From assembly GCF_034057115.1 (NCBI RefSeq), contig NZ_CP139195.1, positions 1,984,001 to 2,048,000 on the forward strand: a stretch of DNA of 64,000 bases, given 5' to 3'. The DNA comes from Pseudomonas sp. AN-1 (GTDB lineage: Bacteria > Pseudomonadota > Gammaproteobacteria > Pseudomonadales > Pseudomonadaceae). Positions 1 through 9,495 of this stretch are shown here, piece by piece. The stretch's first letter is position 1. Each line of letters begins with the position of its first letter. Position numbers and translations under genes: made by a program. The notes beneath the pieces are model-generated. The model worked only from the letters and a program-made list of their open reading frames with translations, did not search any database and was not told the origin of the DNA.

Positions 1-345
1 CCAGGACACCGGGCACTGGCTGCGACAGGCCAGGCGAATCGGCCCGGCCCCCAGGTCGGGCCCGCTGCCGGTACGGTCGGCCAGATGGCGCAGGGGGATG
101 TTCCAGCCACGGTCGGCCTCGCCGTGGTCACCAAAGTCGATGTAGAAGCACACCACCGCCTTGACCAACAGTCGCGGGTTGATCAGCACGAAGGCTGCCC
201 GCATCTGCTGATCGGCAAACGCCGGCAGGTTGACCACGCCATCGAGCAGGGCTTCGAATTCCGGGTAGAGCATTTCCTTGCAGACGCCGCGTTCATTGAA
301 GAACATCACGGCCTCTACGATCTGCGGCTTTTTCTGCAAGCTCAT
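1..345 (-). CDS. Conserved hypothetical protein, N-terminal part (runs off window)
   Basis: Only the first 115 codons lie in the window; the gene continues past base 1. The ATG at 345 is preceded by a GGGAG ribosome site about 4 bases away, and the frame is open throughout. The product begins MSLQKKPQIVEAVMFF and looks soluble, with no signal peptide, membrane segment or motif I can name. It feels like a conserved Pseudomonas hypothetical protein, but that is from memory and unproven. The plus-strand ORF covering the same bases is its shadow. Confidence 0.6.
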   Translation of the reverse strand, partial: MSLQKKPQIVEAVMFFNERGVCKEMLYPEFEALLDGVVNLPAFADQQMRAAFVLINPRLLVKAVVCFYIDFGDHGEADRGWNIPLRHLADRTGSGPDLGAGPIRLACRSQCPVSW

Positions 346-751
346 CGAGCTCCCTCGCACATGCATCCACGTCCAGCGTCCTGCCGGACCGAGATCATTT
401 ATCAGCATCTGGCGCATGTACACTGCATGACGCCTGCATCAGCGGCCAAAGTCTAGGAGAAAGCCCCCCCCCGCAATGTGAAGGGGTTGGCAGGCCATCG
501 GACCGCCGACAGCCGGTAGGCGAAGCAGCGGCCAAACTGTGACCTGGTAGCCGGGCCGTCTGGCCGGCGGTTAAGCGCGGACCCGCCAGCTCTCGTCGAC
601 CGGGGTCGCGAGCCTGGAGGTTGGTGCGTGGGATTGGGTGAGGCGATCACCGATCGCCGGCCCGGCACCCTGCGGCACCAGGCAACGCCGGCTCGAAACC
701 AGCAACCCCGGGTGATCCCGGGAGTGTCGCCGCGACGGGCGACGGCAGCCC
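346..751. other. Intergenic stretch without a supported gene
   Basis: About 400 bases between the partial left-edge gene and the 28-codon ORF. Open frames exist on both strands, but they are arginine/proline/glycine-rich, lack ribosome sites and overlap one another, as expected of GC-rich non-coding DNA. Several short GC-rich inverted repeats occur. I see no tRNA, terminator with a T-run or recognisable regulatory motif. Confidence 0.5.
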
Positions 752-838
752 TTACAGTTCGGTGGCGTCGTCCGCCGGTTCCGGCACATCCCGCTCGGCT
801 GCCTGCAGCTCCAGCAGTTCTTCCTGATAATCGTCCAT
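752..838 (-). CDS. Predicted 28-residue acidic small protein
   Basis: A 28-codon frame starting MDDYQEELLELQAAERD. It is strongly acidic, rich in Glu and Asp, and probably an amphipathic helix. An AAGAGAG purine tract lies about 6-10 bases upstream of the ATG. It has no cysteines, membrane segment or known domain. It sits alone between the left-edge gene and the tRNA-Asp terminator, all leftward. The good ribosome site and non-random composition argue for translation, but its size makes this a prediction only. Confidence 0.45.
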   Translation of the reverse strand: MDDYQEELLELQAAERDVPEPADDATEL

Positions 839-939
839 AACGGTCTCTCTTCTTGTCTGACTTCATGTGGTCCAACCTCTGACCACAAGTATCAGCCTAA
901 AGATCCCGGATGACGAAAGCATGAATGTTGCAGAAAGTG

Positions 940-973
940 AAAAGCCCCTCGAGATTGCTCTCGAGGGGCTTTC
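940..973 (-). terminator. Rho-independent terminator of the tRNA-Val/Asp operon
   Basis: A near-perfect inverted repeat (stem AAAGCCCCTCGAGA, 4-base loop) begins 5 bases past the CCA end of the last tRNA-Asp. On the minus strand it ends in a short TTTTC tract. Confidence 0.85.
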
Positions 974-977
974 GATA

Positions 978-1054
978 TGGCGCAGTGGACGGGACTCGAA
1001 CCCGCGACCCCCGGCGTGACAGGCCGGTATTCTAACCGACTGAACTACCACTGC
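978..1054 (-). tRNA. tRNA-Asp (GTC)
   Basis: A 77-nt cloverleaf with the CCA encoded. The acceptor stem is GCAGTGG/CCACTGC and the anticodon loop reads CTGTCAC, giving anticodon GTC. It is the last gene of a three-tRNA leftward operon and is followed at once by a terminator. It appears identical to the copy at 1160-1236. Confidence 0.97.
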
Positions 1055-1159
1055 GCGTCGGCTGGACTTGCGTCCGGTACAACTTGGTGAAGCGTCTGAG
1101 CGAAGAGCCATCTGGCTTCTGCGATCTCGAACCCGCTGCAAAGGCGAATCCGGAAATAA

Positions 1160-1236
1160 TGGCGCAGTGGACGGGACTCGAACCCGCGACCCCCGGCGTG
1201 ACAGGCCGGTATTCTAACCGACTGAACTACCACTGC
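1160..1236 (-). tRNA. tRNA-Asp (GTC), second copy
   Basis: Same sequence as the tRNA-Asp at 978-1054, with the CCA encoded and anticodon GTC. It is the middle gene of the Val-Asp-Asp operon. The 105-base spacer between the two Asp genes shows no promoter I can name. Confidence 0.97.
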
Positions 1237-1282
1237 GCGTCGGCCGGACTTGCGTCCGAATACTTCATTGCGTGACAAGGTT

Positions 1283-1358
1283 TGGTGGCTGATGACGGGA
1301 TCGAACCGCCGACCCCCTGCGTGTGATGCAGGTGCTCTCCCAGCTGAGCTAATCAGCC
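1283..1358 (-). tRNA. tRNA-Val (CAC)
   Basis: A 76-nt cloverleaf with encoded CCA. The acceptor stem is GGCTGAT/ATCAGCC. The anticodon stem CCTGC/GCAGG encloses the loop ATCACAC, so the anticodon is CAC, reading the GTG valine codon. It is the first gene of the operon. Confidence 0.95.
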
Positions 1359-1380
1359 ATTTGCCTTGCGACGGGGGCGA

Positions 1381-1409
1381 ACTTTACGCAGGTAGCGGAG
1401 CTAAGTCAA
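1381..1409 (-). promoter_or_regulatory. Sigma-70 promoter of the tRNA-Val/Asp operon
   Basis: On the minus strand TTGACT is followed after 17 bases by TAAAGT, about 20-30 bases upstream of tRNA-Val. The spacing is ideal and the hexamers are near consensus. Confidence 0.75.
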
Positions 1410-1453
1410 CAGCCCACAAGGATTTTTTTCGTTTTTCGGTTTCCCAGCGCCCT

Positions 1454-2218
1454 TCACGCCGGGTAGATCATGCGCCGGGTCATGCCGCCGTCGACGACGA
1501 ACTCCTGGCCGGTGACGAAGCCCGCCTCGGGCGACAGCAGCCAGGCCACCAGCGCCGCCACATCCTCCACCGTGCCGACGCGGCCGGCCGGATGCTGGGC
1601 ATGGTCGGCCGCGCTCAGCGGAGCGGCGCGCTGCGCCGAGGGATCACGGGCGTCGATCCAGCCCGGGCTGACCACGTTGACGCGGATCTCCGGGCCGAGG
1701 CTGACCGCCAGCGCGTGGGTCAGCGCCAGCAGGCCGCCCTTGCTCGCCGCGTAGGCCTCGCTGTCCGGCTCGGACTGGTGGGCGCGGGTCGAGGCTATGT
1801 TGACGATCGCCCCGCCGCTGGCGCGCAGGTAGGGCACGCAGGCCCTGGCCAGCAGCAAGGCGCCGCTCAGGTTGACCGCCAGCACGCGGTTCCAGTGCGC
1901 CAGCGACAGGCTCTCCAGCGGCGGATTGTGCGCCTCGGCCAGCGCCGCGTTGCAGACCAGCGCATCGAGGCGGCCGAACTGACCGATCAGCTCGGCGACG
2001 CCGAGCGCCACCTGCTGCTCGTCGGCGACGTCCATGCGCACGAACCAGGCCTGCTCGCCCAGTGCACGGGCCACCTGGGCACCGCGCGCGCGGTCGACGT
2101 CGGCGAGCACCACCTGCCAGCCCTCGGCGATCAGCCAGGCGGCGCAGCCCAGGCCGATGCCGCGGGCGGCTCCGGTGACCAGCGCCACCGGACGCATTCC
2201 TTCCGCCCGCCGCTCCAT
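1454..2218 (-). CDS. Short-chain dehydrogenase/reductase (SDR), putative oxidoreductase
   Basis: A 254-residue classical SDR. The N-terminus has the Rossmann glycine motif TGAARGIG. The substrate region has NAALAE (the NAG-type motif) and a catalytic Ser in NIAST. The YAASKGG motif carries the Tyr and Lys, and the C-terminus has the typical [10 protein letters not shown]. It probably reduces or oxidises a small carbonyl or alcohol with NAD(P)H; the substrate is unknown. It follows metZ with a one-base stop/start overlap (TGATG), so it is probably co-transcribed. The same neighbour pair occurs in pseudomonads. An ATG at 2197 is an alternative start. Confidence 0.85.
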   Translation of the reverse strand: MERRAEGMRPVALVTGAARGIGLGCAAWLIAEGWQVVLADVDRARGAQVARALGEQAWFVRMDVADEQQVALGVAELIGQFGRLDALVCNAALAEAHNPPLESLSLAHWNRVLAVNLSGALLLARACVPYLRASGGAIVNIASTRAHQSEPDSEAYAASKGGLLALTHALAVSLGPEIRVNVVSPGWIDARDPSAQRAAPLSAADHAQHPAGRVGTVEDVAALVAWLLSPEAGFVTGQEFVVDGGMTRRMIYPA

Positions 2219-3429
2219 CACAGCGCCGCCAGACCGCGAGCCAGGTCGGCCTTGATGTCCTCGAGGTCCTCCAGCCCCACCGCGACACGGATCAGGCTGT
2301 CGCCGATCCCCGCCGCCGCACGCGCCTCGGGACTCAGGCGACCGTGCGAGGTGCTGGCCGGATGGGCGATGGTGGTCTTGGTGTCGCCGAGGTTGGTGGT
2401 GATCGAGATCATCCGCGTGGCGTCGATGACCTTCCAGGCCGCCGCCTTGTCACCCCTGACCTCGAAGCTGACCACCGCACCGAAGCCGCTCTGCTGGCGC
2501 CTGGCCAGCTCGTGCTGCGGATGACTGGGCAGACCGGCGTAATAGACCCGCGCCACCTGGGGCTGCTGCTCCAGCCACTCGGCCAGCGCCTGGGCGCTGG
2601 CGCAATGGGCCAGCATGCGCACCTTGAGGGTTTCCAGGCCCTTGAGGAACAGCCAGGCGTTGAACGGGCTGAGGGTCGGCCCCGCGGTGCGCAGGAAGCC
2701 GACCACCTCCTGCATGTGCCTGGCGCTGCCGGCCACCACGCCGCCCAGGCAGCGGCCCTGGCCGTCGATGTACTTGGTGGCCGAGTGGATGACGATGTCG
2801 GCGCCGAGGGCCAGCGGCTTCTGCAGCACCGGGGTGCAGAAACAGTTGTCCACCGCCAGCAGGGCACCCTTGCGATGGGCGATCTCGGCCAGGGCGGCGA
2901 TGTCGACCAGCTCGGCCAGCGGGTTGGACGGCGACTCGACGATGAACAGCCTGGTGTTGGGCTTGCAGGCGGCGGCCCAGGCGTCCAGGTCGGCCAGCGG
3001 CGGGTAGTCCACCTCGACGCCGAAGCGCTTGAAGTACTTGTCGAACAGGCTGATGGTCGAGCCGAACACGCTGCGCGATACCAGCACGTGGTCGCCGGCG
3101 CTGCACAGGCTCATCACCAGGGCGAGGATCGCGCCCATCCCGGAAGCGGCGGCGACCGCCTGCTCGGCGCCTTCCAGGGCGGCGATGCGCTCCTCGAAGG
3201 TGCGCACGGTGGGGTTGGTGTAGCGGGAGTAGACGTTGCCGGGCTGCTCGCCGGCGAAGCGCGCGGCGGCGTCGGCGGCGCTGCGGAACACGTAGCTGGA
3301 GGTCATGAACAGGGCTTCGCCGTGCTCACCCTCGGGACTGCGATGCTGGCCGGCGCGCACCGCCAGGGTATCGAAGCCGGCACCCTCCAGATCGCTGTCC
3401 AGCCTTCCGGCCTGCCATTCTTGCGTCAT
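2218..3429 (-). CDS. metZ: O-succinylhomoserine sulfhydrylase
   Basis: A 403-residue PLP enzyme of the Cys/Met metabolism family. It forms homocysteine from O-succinylhomoserine and sulfide in the direct-sulfhydrylation route to methionine. The PLP lysine sits in [11 protein letters not shown], with the YSRYTNPT substrate loop near residue 70 and the ASGMGAI phosphate-binding region. The ATG at 3429 has an AGGAG site 7 bases upstream; a longer frame to 3477 lacks one. It lies about 100 bases after purF in the usual Pseudomonas order. Confidence 0.95.
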   Translation of the reverse strand: MTQEWQAGRLDSDLEGAGFDTLAVRAGQHRSPEGEHGEALFMTSSYVFRSAADAAARFAGEQPGNVYSRYTNPTVRTFEERIAALEGAEQAVAAASGMGAILALVMSLCSAGDHVLVSRSVFGSTISLFDKYFKRFGVEVDYPPLADLDAWAAACKPNTRLFIVESPSNPLAELVDIAALAEIAHRKGALLAVDNCFCTPVLQKPLALGADIVIHSATKYIDGQGRCLGGVVAGSARHMQEVVGFLRTAGPTLSPFNAWLFLKGLETLKVRMLAHCASAQALAEWLEQQPQVARVYYAGLPSHPQHELARRQQSGFGAVVSFEVRGDKAAAWKVIDATRMISITTNLGDTKTTIAHPASTSHGRLSPEARAAAGIGDSLIRVAVGLEDLEDIKADLARGLAAL

Positions 3430-3528
3430 TGAACCTTCTCCTCGGCGCGGCAGGAAGGCTCTCGGAATGGCCGGCACTGCCGCCGGTTGTGCGGGTGGCG
3501 GCGCCCGGTGGGGCGCCGCCCGGGGGCT

Positions 3529-5034
3529 TCAGTTGTTGTGCAGGTCGATGATCGCGCCCGGTGCGCCGCCCTTGGCCTTGGCCAGGTCGTTGCGCGCCTG
3601 CTCGATACGATCCAGGTAGGCCTCGTTGACGTCGCCGGTGACGTACTGGCCGTCGAACACTGCGCTGTCGAACTGCTCGATCTTGATCTTGCCGCCGCCG
3701 ACCGCTTCCTTGAGATCGTCGAGATCCTGGTAGACCAGCCAGTCGGTACCGATCAGTTCGGCCACTTCCTCGGTCGTGCGGCCGTGGGCGATCAGTTCGT
3801 GGGCGCTCGGCATGTCGATGCCGTAGACGTTGGGGTAGCGCACCGCCGGCGCCGCCGAACAGAAGTACACGTTCTTCGCGCCGGCATCGCGGGCCATCTG
3901 GATGATCTGCTTGCAGGTGGTGCCGCGCACGATGGAGTCGTCGACCAGCATCACGTTCTTGCCGCGGAACTCCAGGTCGATGGCGTTGAGCTTCTGACGC
4001 ACCGACTTCTTGCGCGCCGCCTGGCCGGGCATGATGAAGGTACGGCCGATGTAGCGGTTCTTGACGAAGCCCTCGCGGAACTTCACGCCCAGCCTGTTGG
4101 CCAGCTCCAGCGCGGAAGTGCGGCTGGTGTCGGGAATCGGGATGATCACGTCGATGTCGTGGTCGGGGCGCTCGCGCAGGATCTTCTCGGCCAGCTTCTC
4201 GCCCATGCGCAGGCGCGCCTTGTACACCGACACGCCATCCATGATCGAGTCGGGACGGGCCAGGTAGACGTACTCGAACAGGCACGGCGAGAGCTGCGGG
4301 TTCGCCGCGCACTGGCGGGTCTGCAGCTGGCCCTCGGGAGTGATGTACACCGCCTCGCCCGGCGCCAGGTCGCGGATCAGGGTGAAACCGAGCACGTCGA
4401 GGGCGACGCTCTCGGAGGCGATCATGTACTCGACGCCCTCGTCGGTGTGACGCTGGCCGAACACCACCGGGCGGATGCCGTGGGGATCGCGGAAGCCGAC
4501 GATGCCGTAGCCGGTGATCATCGCCACCACGCCGTAGCCACCGCGGCAGCGCTGGTGCACCCCGGCCACCGCGGCGAAGATGTCGTCGGCGGTGGGCTGC
4601 AGCTTGTTGCGCACGGCCAGCTCGTGGGCGAACACGTTGAGCAGCACTTCCGAGTCGGAATTGGTGTTGATGTGGCGCAGGTCGGACTCGTAGATCTCGC
4701 GCGACAGCTGGTCGACGTTGGTCAGGTTGCCGTTGTGCGCCAGGGTGATGCCGTAGGGCGAGTTGACGTAGAACGGCTGCGCCTCGGCCGAGCTGGAGCT
4801 GCCGGCGGTCGGGTAGCGCACGTGGCCGATGCCGATGTTGCCGATCAGGCGCTGCATGTGCCGGGTGTGGAACACGTCGCGCACCAGACCGTTGTCCTTG
4901 CGCAGGAACAGGCGACCGTCATGGCTGGTCACGATGCCGGCAGCGTCCTGGCCGCGGTGCTGAAGAACCGTAAGGGCGTCGTAGAGCGCCTGATTGACGT
5001 TCGACTTACCCACAATACCAACGATGCCACACAT
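3529..5034 (-). CDS. purF: Amidophosphoribosyltransferase
   Basis: A 501-residue enzyme catalysing the first committed step of purine synthesis: PRPP plus glutamine gives phosphoribosylamine. It begins MCGIVGIVG, so Cys2 becomes the N-terminal nucleophile of the Ntn glutaminase domain after Met removal. The C-terminal phosphoribosyltransferase half has the PRPP loop [13 protein letters not shown]. The ATG at 5034 is chosen over an upstream TTG because the nucleophile must follow Met1. It lies 25 bases after cvpA, as in enteric and Pseudomonas operons. Confidence 0.97.
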   Translation of the reverse strand: MCGIVGIVGKSNVNQALYDALTVLQHRGQDAAGIVTSHDGRLFLRKDNGLVRDVFHTRHMQRLIGNIGIGHVRYPTAGSSSSAEAQPFYVNSPYGITLAHNGNLTNVDQLSREIYESDLRHINTNSDSEVLLNVFAHELAVRNKLQPTADDIFAAVAGVHQRCRGGYGVVAMITGYGIVGFRDPHGIRPVVFGQRHTDEGVEYMIASESVALDVLGFTLIRDLAPGEAVYITPEGQLQTRQCAANPQLSPCLFEYVYLARPDSIMDGVSVYKARLRMGEKLAEKILRERPDHDIDVIIPIPDTSRTSALELANRLGVKFREGFVKNRYIGRTFIMPGQAARKKSVRQKLNAIDLEFRGKNVMLVDDSIVRGTTCKQIIQMARDAGAKNVYFCSAAPAVRYPNVYGIDMPSAHELIAHGRTTEEVAELIGTDWLVYQDLDDLKEAVGGGKIKIEQFDSAVFDGQYVTGDVNEAYLDRIEQARNDLAKAKGGAPGAIIDLHNN

Positions 5035-5059
5035 GTGACGCAACCCCTACAAAGTCAGG

Positions 5060-5599
5060 CTAGAGCGGAAAGGCCGCGCGACCGGGAAGGCCGACGGCGG
5101 AAGACGACTGCTGGAAGAGCCCGAGCACCAGATCCTTCGACCAGTCGGCAATCATCAGAAATTCGGGCAGCAGCGCCGACTGCTGCCACCAGGGATCCTG
5201 CTGCACCGGCGCCAGGCTGAGCAGGCCCACCACGATCACCACCAGCAGCACGCCACGGGCCACGCCGAAGACCATGCCGAGCAGGCGGTCGGTGCCGGTC
5301 AGGCCGGTGGCCTGCACCAGCAGGCCGAACAGGTGGGTGACCAGCGCGCCGATCATCAGGGTGACCACGAAGAGGATCGCGCCGGCGGCGATCACCCGTG
5401 CCGACGGCAGCTCGATGTAGGGGGCAAGGTGCCCGGCCAGGGCGCCACCGTACAGCCAGGCCACCACACTGGCACCCAGCCAGCCGAACAGCGAAAGGGC
5501 CTCGCGAACGAATCCGCGGGTCAGGCTGATCAGCCCGGAAATGGCGATCAGCGCGATGATGGACCAGTCGACCCAGGTGAATGACACAATGCTGCTCAC
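5060..5599 (-). CDS. cvpA: CvpA family inner-membrane protein
   Basis: About 179 residues with four hydrophobic segments (roughly 14-32, 38-52, 68-92 and 104-128) and the family pattern WVDWSIIALIAISGLISLTRGF. CvpA proteins sit in the inner membrane and are linked to colicin V production and envelope-stress resistance. The start given is a GTG. A second GTG 12 bases downstream (5587), giving a protein beginning MSFTWVDW, fits homologues I remember equally well. It precedes purF by 25 bases. Confidence 0.9.
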   Translation of the reverse strand: MSSIVSFTWVDWSIIALIAISGLISLTRGFVREALSLFGWLGASVVAWLYGGALAGHLAPYIELPSARVIAAGAILFVVTLMIGALVTHLFGLLVQATGLTGTDRLLGMVFGVARGVLLVVIVVGLLSLAPVQQDPWWQQSALLPEFLMIADWSKDLVLGLFQQSSSAVGLPGRAAFPL

Positions 5600-5668
5600 T
5601 GGCGAAATGCGGAAAATAGAGCGGCAATTCTAACAGAGCGCAGGCCGGCGAGTCAGCCGCGATTGCGT

Positions 5669-6340
5669 TCAGCGCCGTTCGGGCTGGAAGCGCACCACGA
5701 TCGGACTCAGGCGGTGCTGACGGGCGATCTGCTCGCGCATCCGCTCGGCATCCCCGCGCTCGAGCAGCGGACCGACGAATACCCGGTTCATCCCGTCCGC
5801 CGAGCGGATGTAGGCATCGAGCCCCTGACTGCGCAGCTTCTGCTGCAACTCCTCCGCGCCGGCACGGCTGGACAGGCTGGCCAGCTGCACCGCCCAGCTG
5901 ACCGGCACGCCGTCGGCATCGAGACGGGCGGGCGGCGGGGATGGCTCAGCGACAGGTGCAGGTGCAGGTGCAGGTGCAGATGCAGATGCAGATGCAGATG
6001 CAGATGCAGATGCAGATGCAGATGCAGATGCAGATGCAGATGCAGATGCAGGAGTCTGCGCCACGGGTGGTGCCGGGACGGCGTCCCCGACAGGCGGAGC
6101 GACAGGCGCCACGGCCGCCTCATCCGCCAGGGGCGCGACGACCTGTGGCTCCGGCACGACGACCGGCTCCGGCGTCGCCGTCATCGCCGACGGCATTTCC
6201 GGCATCGGCGGCGCCTCGACACGCACGCGGCGCTGCTCGTCCTCACGGTTGAACAGCATGGGCAGGAACACCACTACCAGCGCCAGCAGCACGGCGGCCC
6301 CGACAATCCGTTGTTTCAGTCTCCGGTCCAGCATGGCCAT
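5669..6340 (-). CDS. SPOR-domain inner-membrane protein (DedD-like) with Ala-Ser repeat
   Basis: A 223-residue protein with a short cytoplasmic N-terminus, one membrane segment (about 11-29), a low-complexity periplasmic linker and a C-terminal SPOR domain (about 145-220, WAVQLASLSSRAGAEELQQK). SPOR domains bind denuded septal peptidoglycan. The linker contains a run of about twelve Ala-Ser then four Ala-Pro dipeptides, encoded by a pure 6-bp tandem repeat. It lies between folC and cvpA, the place of dedD-like genes in pseudomonads. Repeat copy number should change linker length without shifting frame. Confidence 0.88.
   Translation of the reverse strand: MAMLDRRLKQRIVGAAVLLALVVVFLPMLFNREDEQRRVRVEAPPMPEMPSAMTATPEPVVVPEPQVVAPLADEAAVAPVAPPVGDAVPAPPVAQTPASASASASASASASASASASASASAPAPAPAPVAEPSPPPARLDADGVPVSWAVQLASLSSRAGAEELQQKLRSQGLDAYIRSADGMNRVFVGPLLERGDAERMREQIARQHRLSPIVVRFQPERR
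5955..6050. repeat. Hexanucleotide microsatellite (16 x 6 bp) inside the SPOR gene
   Basis: Four GGTGCA units followed by twelve GATGCA units in perfect register on the plus strand. On the coding minus strand they give alternating Ala-Pro and Ala-Ser codons. The 96-base tract is uninterrupted and in phase with the reading frame. Confidence 0.97.
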
Positions 6341-6355
6341 CGGCTGCCTCTCCGC

Positions 6356-7654
6356 TTATCCCTGATGGGGCTGCTGGTCGCTGCCGAGCTGTTCCAGCCA
6401 GTGCAGGGCCTCGGCCACGCTGTAGAAGGAGCCGAACACCAGGACCTCGTCGTCCTCGCCGGCCAACTCAAGCTGCGACTCGAGGGCCGCAGCCAGCGAA
6501 GCACAGGCGCAGGCGCTGGCGCCGCGCGCCGCGAGAGCGGCCTGCAGTTCCGCGGCACTGCGGCTGCGCGGGGTCGGCAGCGGCGCCACGGCCCAGTGAG
6601 CGATCTGCCCCAGCAACGGCTCGAGCACACCGGCCAGATCCTTGTCGGCCAGCAAACCGAACACGGCCAGGCGACGCCCGGCCAGGGGATGCAGGGCCAG
6701 GCGCGCGGCCAGGTACTCGGCGGCATGCGGATTGTGGCCGACATCCAGCAGCAGGTTCAGCGTCCTTCCCCGCCAGCATAGCCGACGGCGCTCCAGGCGG
6801 CCGCTGACGCGGGTCTCGCGCAGCGCCTCGACCAGCGTCCCAGGCTGCCAGGGCAAGCCCAGCAGGACGAAGGCCTGCAGGGCCAGGGCGGCATTCTCCA
6901 TCGGCAGATCGAGCAGCGGCAGGTCGTTGAGCTCCAGCGGCTGACCGGACGGATCCTGGCCACGCCAGTGCCAGCTCCTTTCGCCGAGCGCCAGGTCGAA
7001 GTCGCGTCCGCGCAGACGCAGCGGGCAGCCCAGCTCGCGGGCGCGCGCCAGCAGCACCGGGGGCGGATCCAGGTCACCACAGGCGACCGGCTTGCCGGCA
7101 CGGAAGATCCCGGCCTTCTCCACCGCCACACTGTCGCGGCTGTCGCCCAGCCACTCGACATGGTCGACACCGATGCTGGTGACCACCGCCAGGTCGGCAT
7201 CGACCAGGTTCACCGCATCCAGGCGACCGCCCAGACCGACCTCGAGCACCACCGCATCCAGCGCCGCGCGCTCGAACAGCCAGAAGGCCGCCAGGGTGCC
7301 CATCTCGAAATAGGTCAGCGACGTTTCGCCCCGCGCCGCCTCGACAGCGGCGAAAGCGGCGCAGAGCGCCTCGTCGCTGGCTTCGCCGTCCGGCAACTGC
7401 ACCCGCTCGTTGTAGCGCAGCAAGTGCGGCGAGCTGTACACGCCGACACGCAGCCCGCTGGCGCGCAGCAGGCTGGCGAGGAAGGCACAGGTCGAACCCT
7501 TGCCGTTGGTGCCGGTGACGGTGATCACCCGCGGCGCCGGGCGGCCGAGACCGAGGCGCTCGAGCACTGTGCGAGCGCGCTCCAGGCCCATGTCGATCGA
7601 CACGGGATGCAACTGCTCCAGGTAGCTCAGCCAGTCGGCGAGGCTGCGACTCAT
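6356..7654 (-). CDS. folC: Bifunctional folylpolyglutamate / dihydrofolate synthase
   Basis: A 432-residue Mur-ligase-like ATP enzyme that adds glutamate to dihydropteroate and folates. The P-loop is [13 protein letters not shown] near residue 50. A Mur-type central motif ([13 protein letters not shown]) and the C-terminal [15 protein letters not shown] motif are present. The length is normal. Its start overlaps the accD stop by 4 bases, which suggests translational coupling in the accD-folC unit. Confidence 0.96.
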   Translation of the reverse strand: MSRSLADWLSYLEQLHPVSIDMGLERARTVLERLGLGRPAPRVITVTGTNGKGSTCAFLASLLRASGLRVGVYSSPHLLRYNERVQLPDGEASDEALCAAFAAVEAARGETSLTYFEMGTLAAFWLFERAALDAVVLEVGLGGRLDAVNLVDADLAVVTSIGVDHVEWLGDSRDSVAVEKAGIFRAGKPVACGDLDPPPVLLARARELGCPLRLRGRDFDLALGERSWHWRGQDPSGQPLELNDLPLLDLPMENAALALQAFVLLGLPWQPGTLVEALRETRVSGRLERRRLCWRGRTLNLLLDVGHNPHAAEYLAARLALHPLAGRRLAVFGLLADKDLAGVLEPLLGQIAHWAVAPLPTPRSRSAAELQAALAARGASACACASLAAALESQLELAGEDDEVLVFGSFYSVAEALHWLEQLGSDQQPHQG

Positions 7655-8535
7655 GCGCTGAGCGGCTCCGCGACCGGGGTCGGCTGGTGGGTCAGCTGGG
7701 CCAGCAGGCGGGCCAGGCGCGGACGCAGCTCGGCGCGATGGACGATCATGTCGATGGCGCCGTGATCGAGGAGGAACTCGCTGCGCTGGAAGCCTTCCGG
7801 CAGCTTCTCGCGCACGGTCTGCTCGATCACCCGCGGGCCGGCGAAACCGATCAGCGCCTTGGGCTCGGCGACGTTGACGTCACCGAGCATGGCCAGGCTG
7901 GCCGACACGCCACCGTATACCGGATCGGTCAGCACGGAAACGAAGGGGATGCCCTCCTCGCGCAGACGGGCGATCACCGCCGAGGTCTTGGCCATCTGCA
8001 TCAGCGAGATCAGCGCTTCCTGCATGCGCGCGCCGCCGGAGGCGGAGAAGCAGATCAGCGGGCAGCGCTTCTCCAGGGCGACGTTGGCGGCGCGCACGAA
8101 GCGCTCGCCGACGATCGAGCCCATGGAGCCGCCCATGAAGGAGAACTCGAAGGCGCAGGCGACCACCGCCAGGCCCTGCAGGGTGCCGCTCATGGCGACC
8201 AGCGCGTCCTTCTCGCCGGTATCCTTCTGCGCGGCGCTCAGGCGGTCCTTGTACTTCTTGCTGTCACGGAACTTCAGGCGGTCCACCGGCTCCAGCTCGG
8301 CGCCGATCTCCTCGCGGCCTTCGGCATCGAGGAAGAAGCCCAGACGGGTACGCGCGTTGATGCGCATGTGGTGATCGCACTTGGGGCAGACATCCAGGGT
8401 CTTTTCCAGCTCCGGACGGTAGAGCACCGTGTCGCAGGACGGGCACTTGTGCCACAGACCCTCGGGCACCGTGCTTTTCTTCACCTCGGAACGCATGATC
8501 GAGGGAATCAGTTTGTCTACCAGCCAGTTGCTCAT
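7651..8535 (-). CDS. accD: Acetyl-CoA carboxylase carboxyltransferase subunit beta
   Basis: A 294-residue beta subunit of the carboxyltransferase that makes malonyl-CoA with AccA. The N-terminal zinc ribbon has four cysteines in CPSC...CPKC (about residues 31-53). The crotonase fold follows, with the [12 protein letters not shown] and [11 protein letters not shown] motifs. It is followed by folC with a 4-base overlap. About 380 bases separate it from trpF upstream, so it probably has its own promoter. Confidence 0.97.
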   Translation of the reverse strand: MSNWLVDKLIPSIMRSEVKKSTVPEGLWHKCPSCDTVLYRPELEKTLDVCPKCDHHMRINARTRLGFFLDAEGREEIGAELEPVDRLKFRDSKKYKDRLSAAQKDTGEKDALVAMSGTLQGLAVVACAFEFSFMGGSMGSIVGERFVRAANVALEKRCPLICFSASGGARMQEALISLMQMAKTSAVIARLREEGIPFVSVLTDPVYGGVSASLAMLGDVNVAEPKALIGFAGPRVIEQTVREKLPEGFQRSEFLLDHGAIDMIVHRAELRPRLARLLAQLTHQPTPVAEPLSA

Positions 8536-8797
8536 GCTCTGTTCTCCGTAGGCCCGGACTGGCGCGCACCGGGTGCGCGCACAGCTCCTCGAGCAGATTC
8601 ACGTTGGGACCACGATCCGACACGGCTCGCCCGGCAGCCCTGCTGCCCGCACGACGACGCCCGCATCGCTCGCGACCATGGTGCGCGCGGCCGCCGCAGC
8701 GGCCATCACGCGATAAATTCAGCACCGACAGGTCCAGCCCTGCGGCGATCTCAGGCTAATGGACGGCGCGCCGGTGGCGACCGTCACATGGCCGACG

Positions 8798-9418
8798 TCA
8801 ACTGCCGCGCACCGCCGCGACGAAGGCCCGCACCCTGGCGGCATCCTTGACACCCTTGCTCGCCTCCACCCCGCCGCTCACGTCCACCGCCCACGGACGC
8901 ACCTGGCGGATCGCCGTCGCGACGTTCTCCGGCGTCAGGCCGCCGGCGAGGATGAGCGGACAGCCGGGCTCCTCCGGCACCAGCGACCAGTCGAAGGCTT
9001 CGCCGGTACCGCCCGGCACGCCGGGGACGAAGGTATCCAGCAGGATGCCGGCGGCCTCGGGATATTCGGCGCAGCGCGCGCGAATGTCCTCTCCCGGACG
9101 CACGCGCAGGGCCTTGATGTAGGGGCGGTGGTAGCCGACGCAGTCGGCCGCCGTCTCGTCGCCGTGGAACTGCAGGAGATCCAGCGGCACCGCGTCGAGG
9201 ATCTCGTTCAGCTCGCAGCGCGAGGCGTTGACGAACAGGCCGACGGTGGTGACGAAGGGCGGCAGCGCCGCCACTATCTCCCGAGCGCGGTGCACGTCGA
9301 CCGCCCGCGGACTCTTCGCGTAGAACACCAGACCGATGGCATCGGCGCCGGCCTCGGCCGCCACCAGGGCATCCTCGACGCGGGTAATCCCGCAGATCTT
9401 GCTGCGAACCACTGACAA
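8798..9418 (-). CDS. trpF: Phosphoribosylanthranilate isomerase
   Basis: A 206-residue TIM barrel for the third step of tryptophan synthesis. The N-terminal KICGITR has the catalytic Cys, and a [18 protein letters not shown] motif carries the catalytic Asp and phosphate-binding residues. I place the start at the TTG (9418), which has a GGAGG site 9 bases upstream and gives the expected [13 protein letters not shown]-terminus; a farther TTG at 9457 lies before the ribosome site. It lies 78 bases after truA. The gap to accD (8536-8797) shows no gene. Confidence 0.93.
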   Translation of the reverse strand: MSVVRSKICGITRVEDALVAAEAGADAIGLVFYAKSPRAVDVHRAREIVAALPPFVTTVGLFVNASRCELNEILDAVPLDLLQFHGDETAADCVGYHRPYIKALRVRPGEDIRARCAEYPEAAGILLDTFVPGVPGGTGEAFDWSLVPEEPGCPLILAGGLTPENVATAIRQVRPWAVDVSGGVEASKGVKDAARVRAFVAAVRGS

Positions 9419-9495
9419 CGGGACACCCTCCGGCAGACAAAGTCGCGATAGTAGCAAATGCCCCGGACAGCGTCAGCCTGCCTGGCGACTCGGGT

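Noticed and set aside
453-888. Two leftward ORFs of 105-140 codons
   Set aside because: Arg/Gly/Pro-rich translations, no ribosome sites, mutual overlap, and one crosses the better-supported 28-codon ORF. Typical GC-rich noise.
863-1278. Leftward ORFs sharing the string VVVQSVRIPACHAGGRGFES
   Set aside because: Translation of the two tRNA-Asp genes; the string is a well-known tRNA artefact.
5955-6050. CRISPR-like array
   Set aside because: The repeat is a pure 6-bp tandem repeat with no spacers and lies inside a coding frame. No CRISPR array or cas gene was seen anywhere in the window.
5941-6252. Plus-strand ORF with a Met-Gln repeat
   Set aside because: It is the antisense of the Ala-Ser repeat in the SPOR gene; there is no ribosome site and the antisense gene is clearly real.
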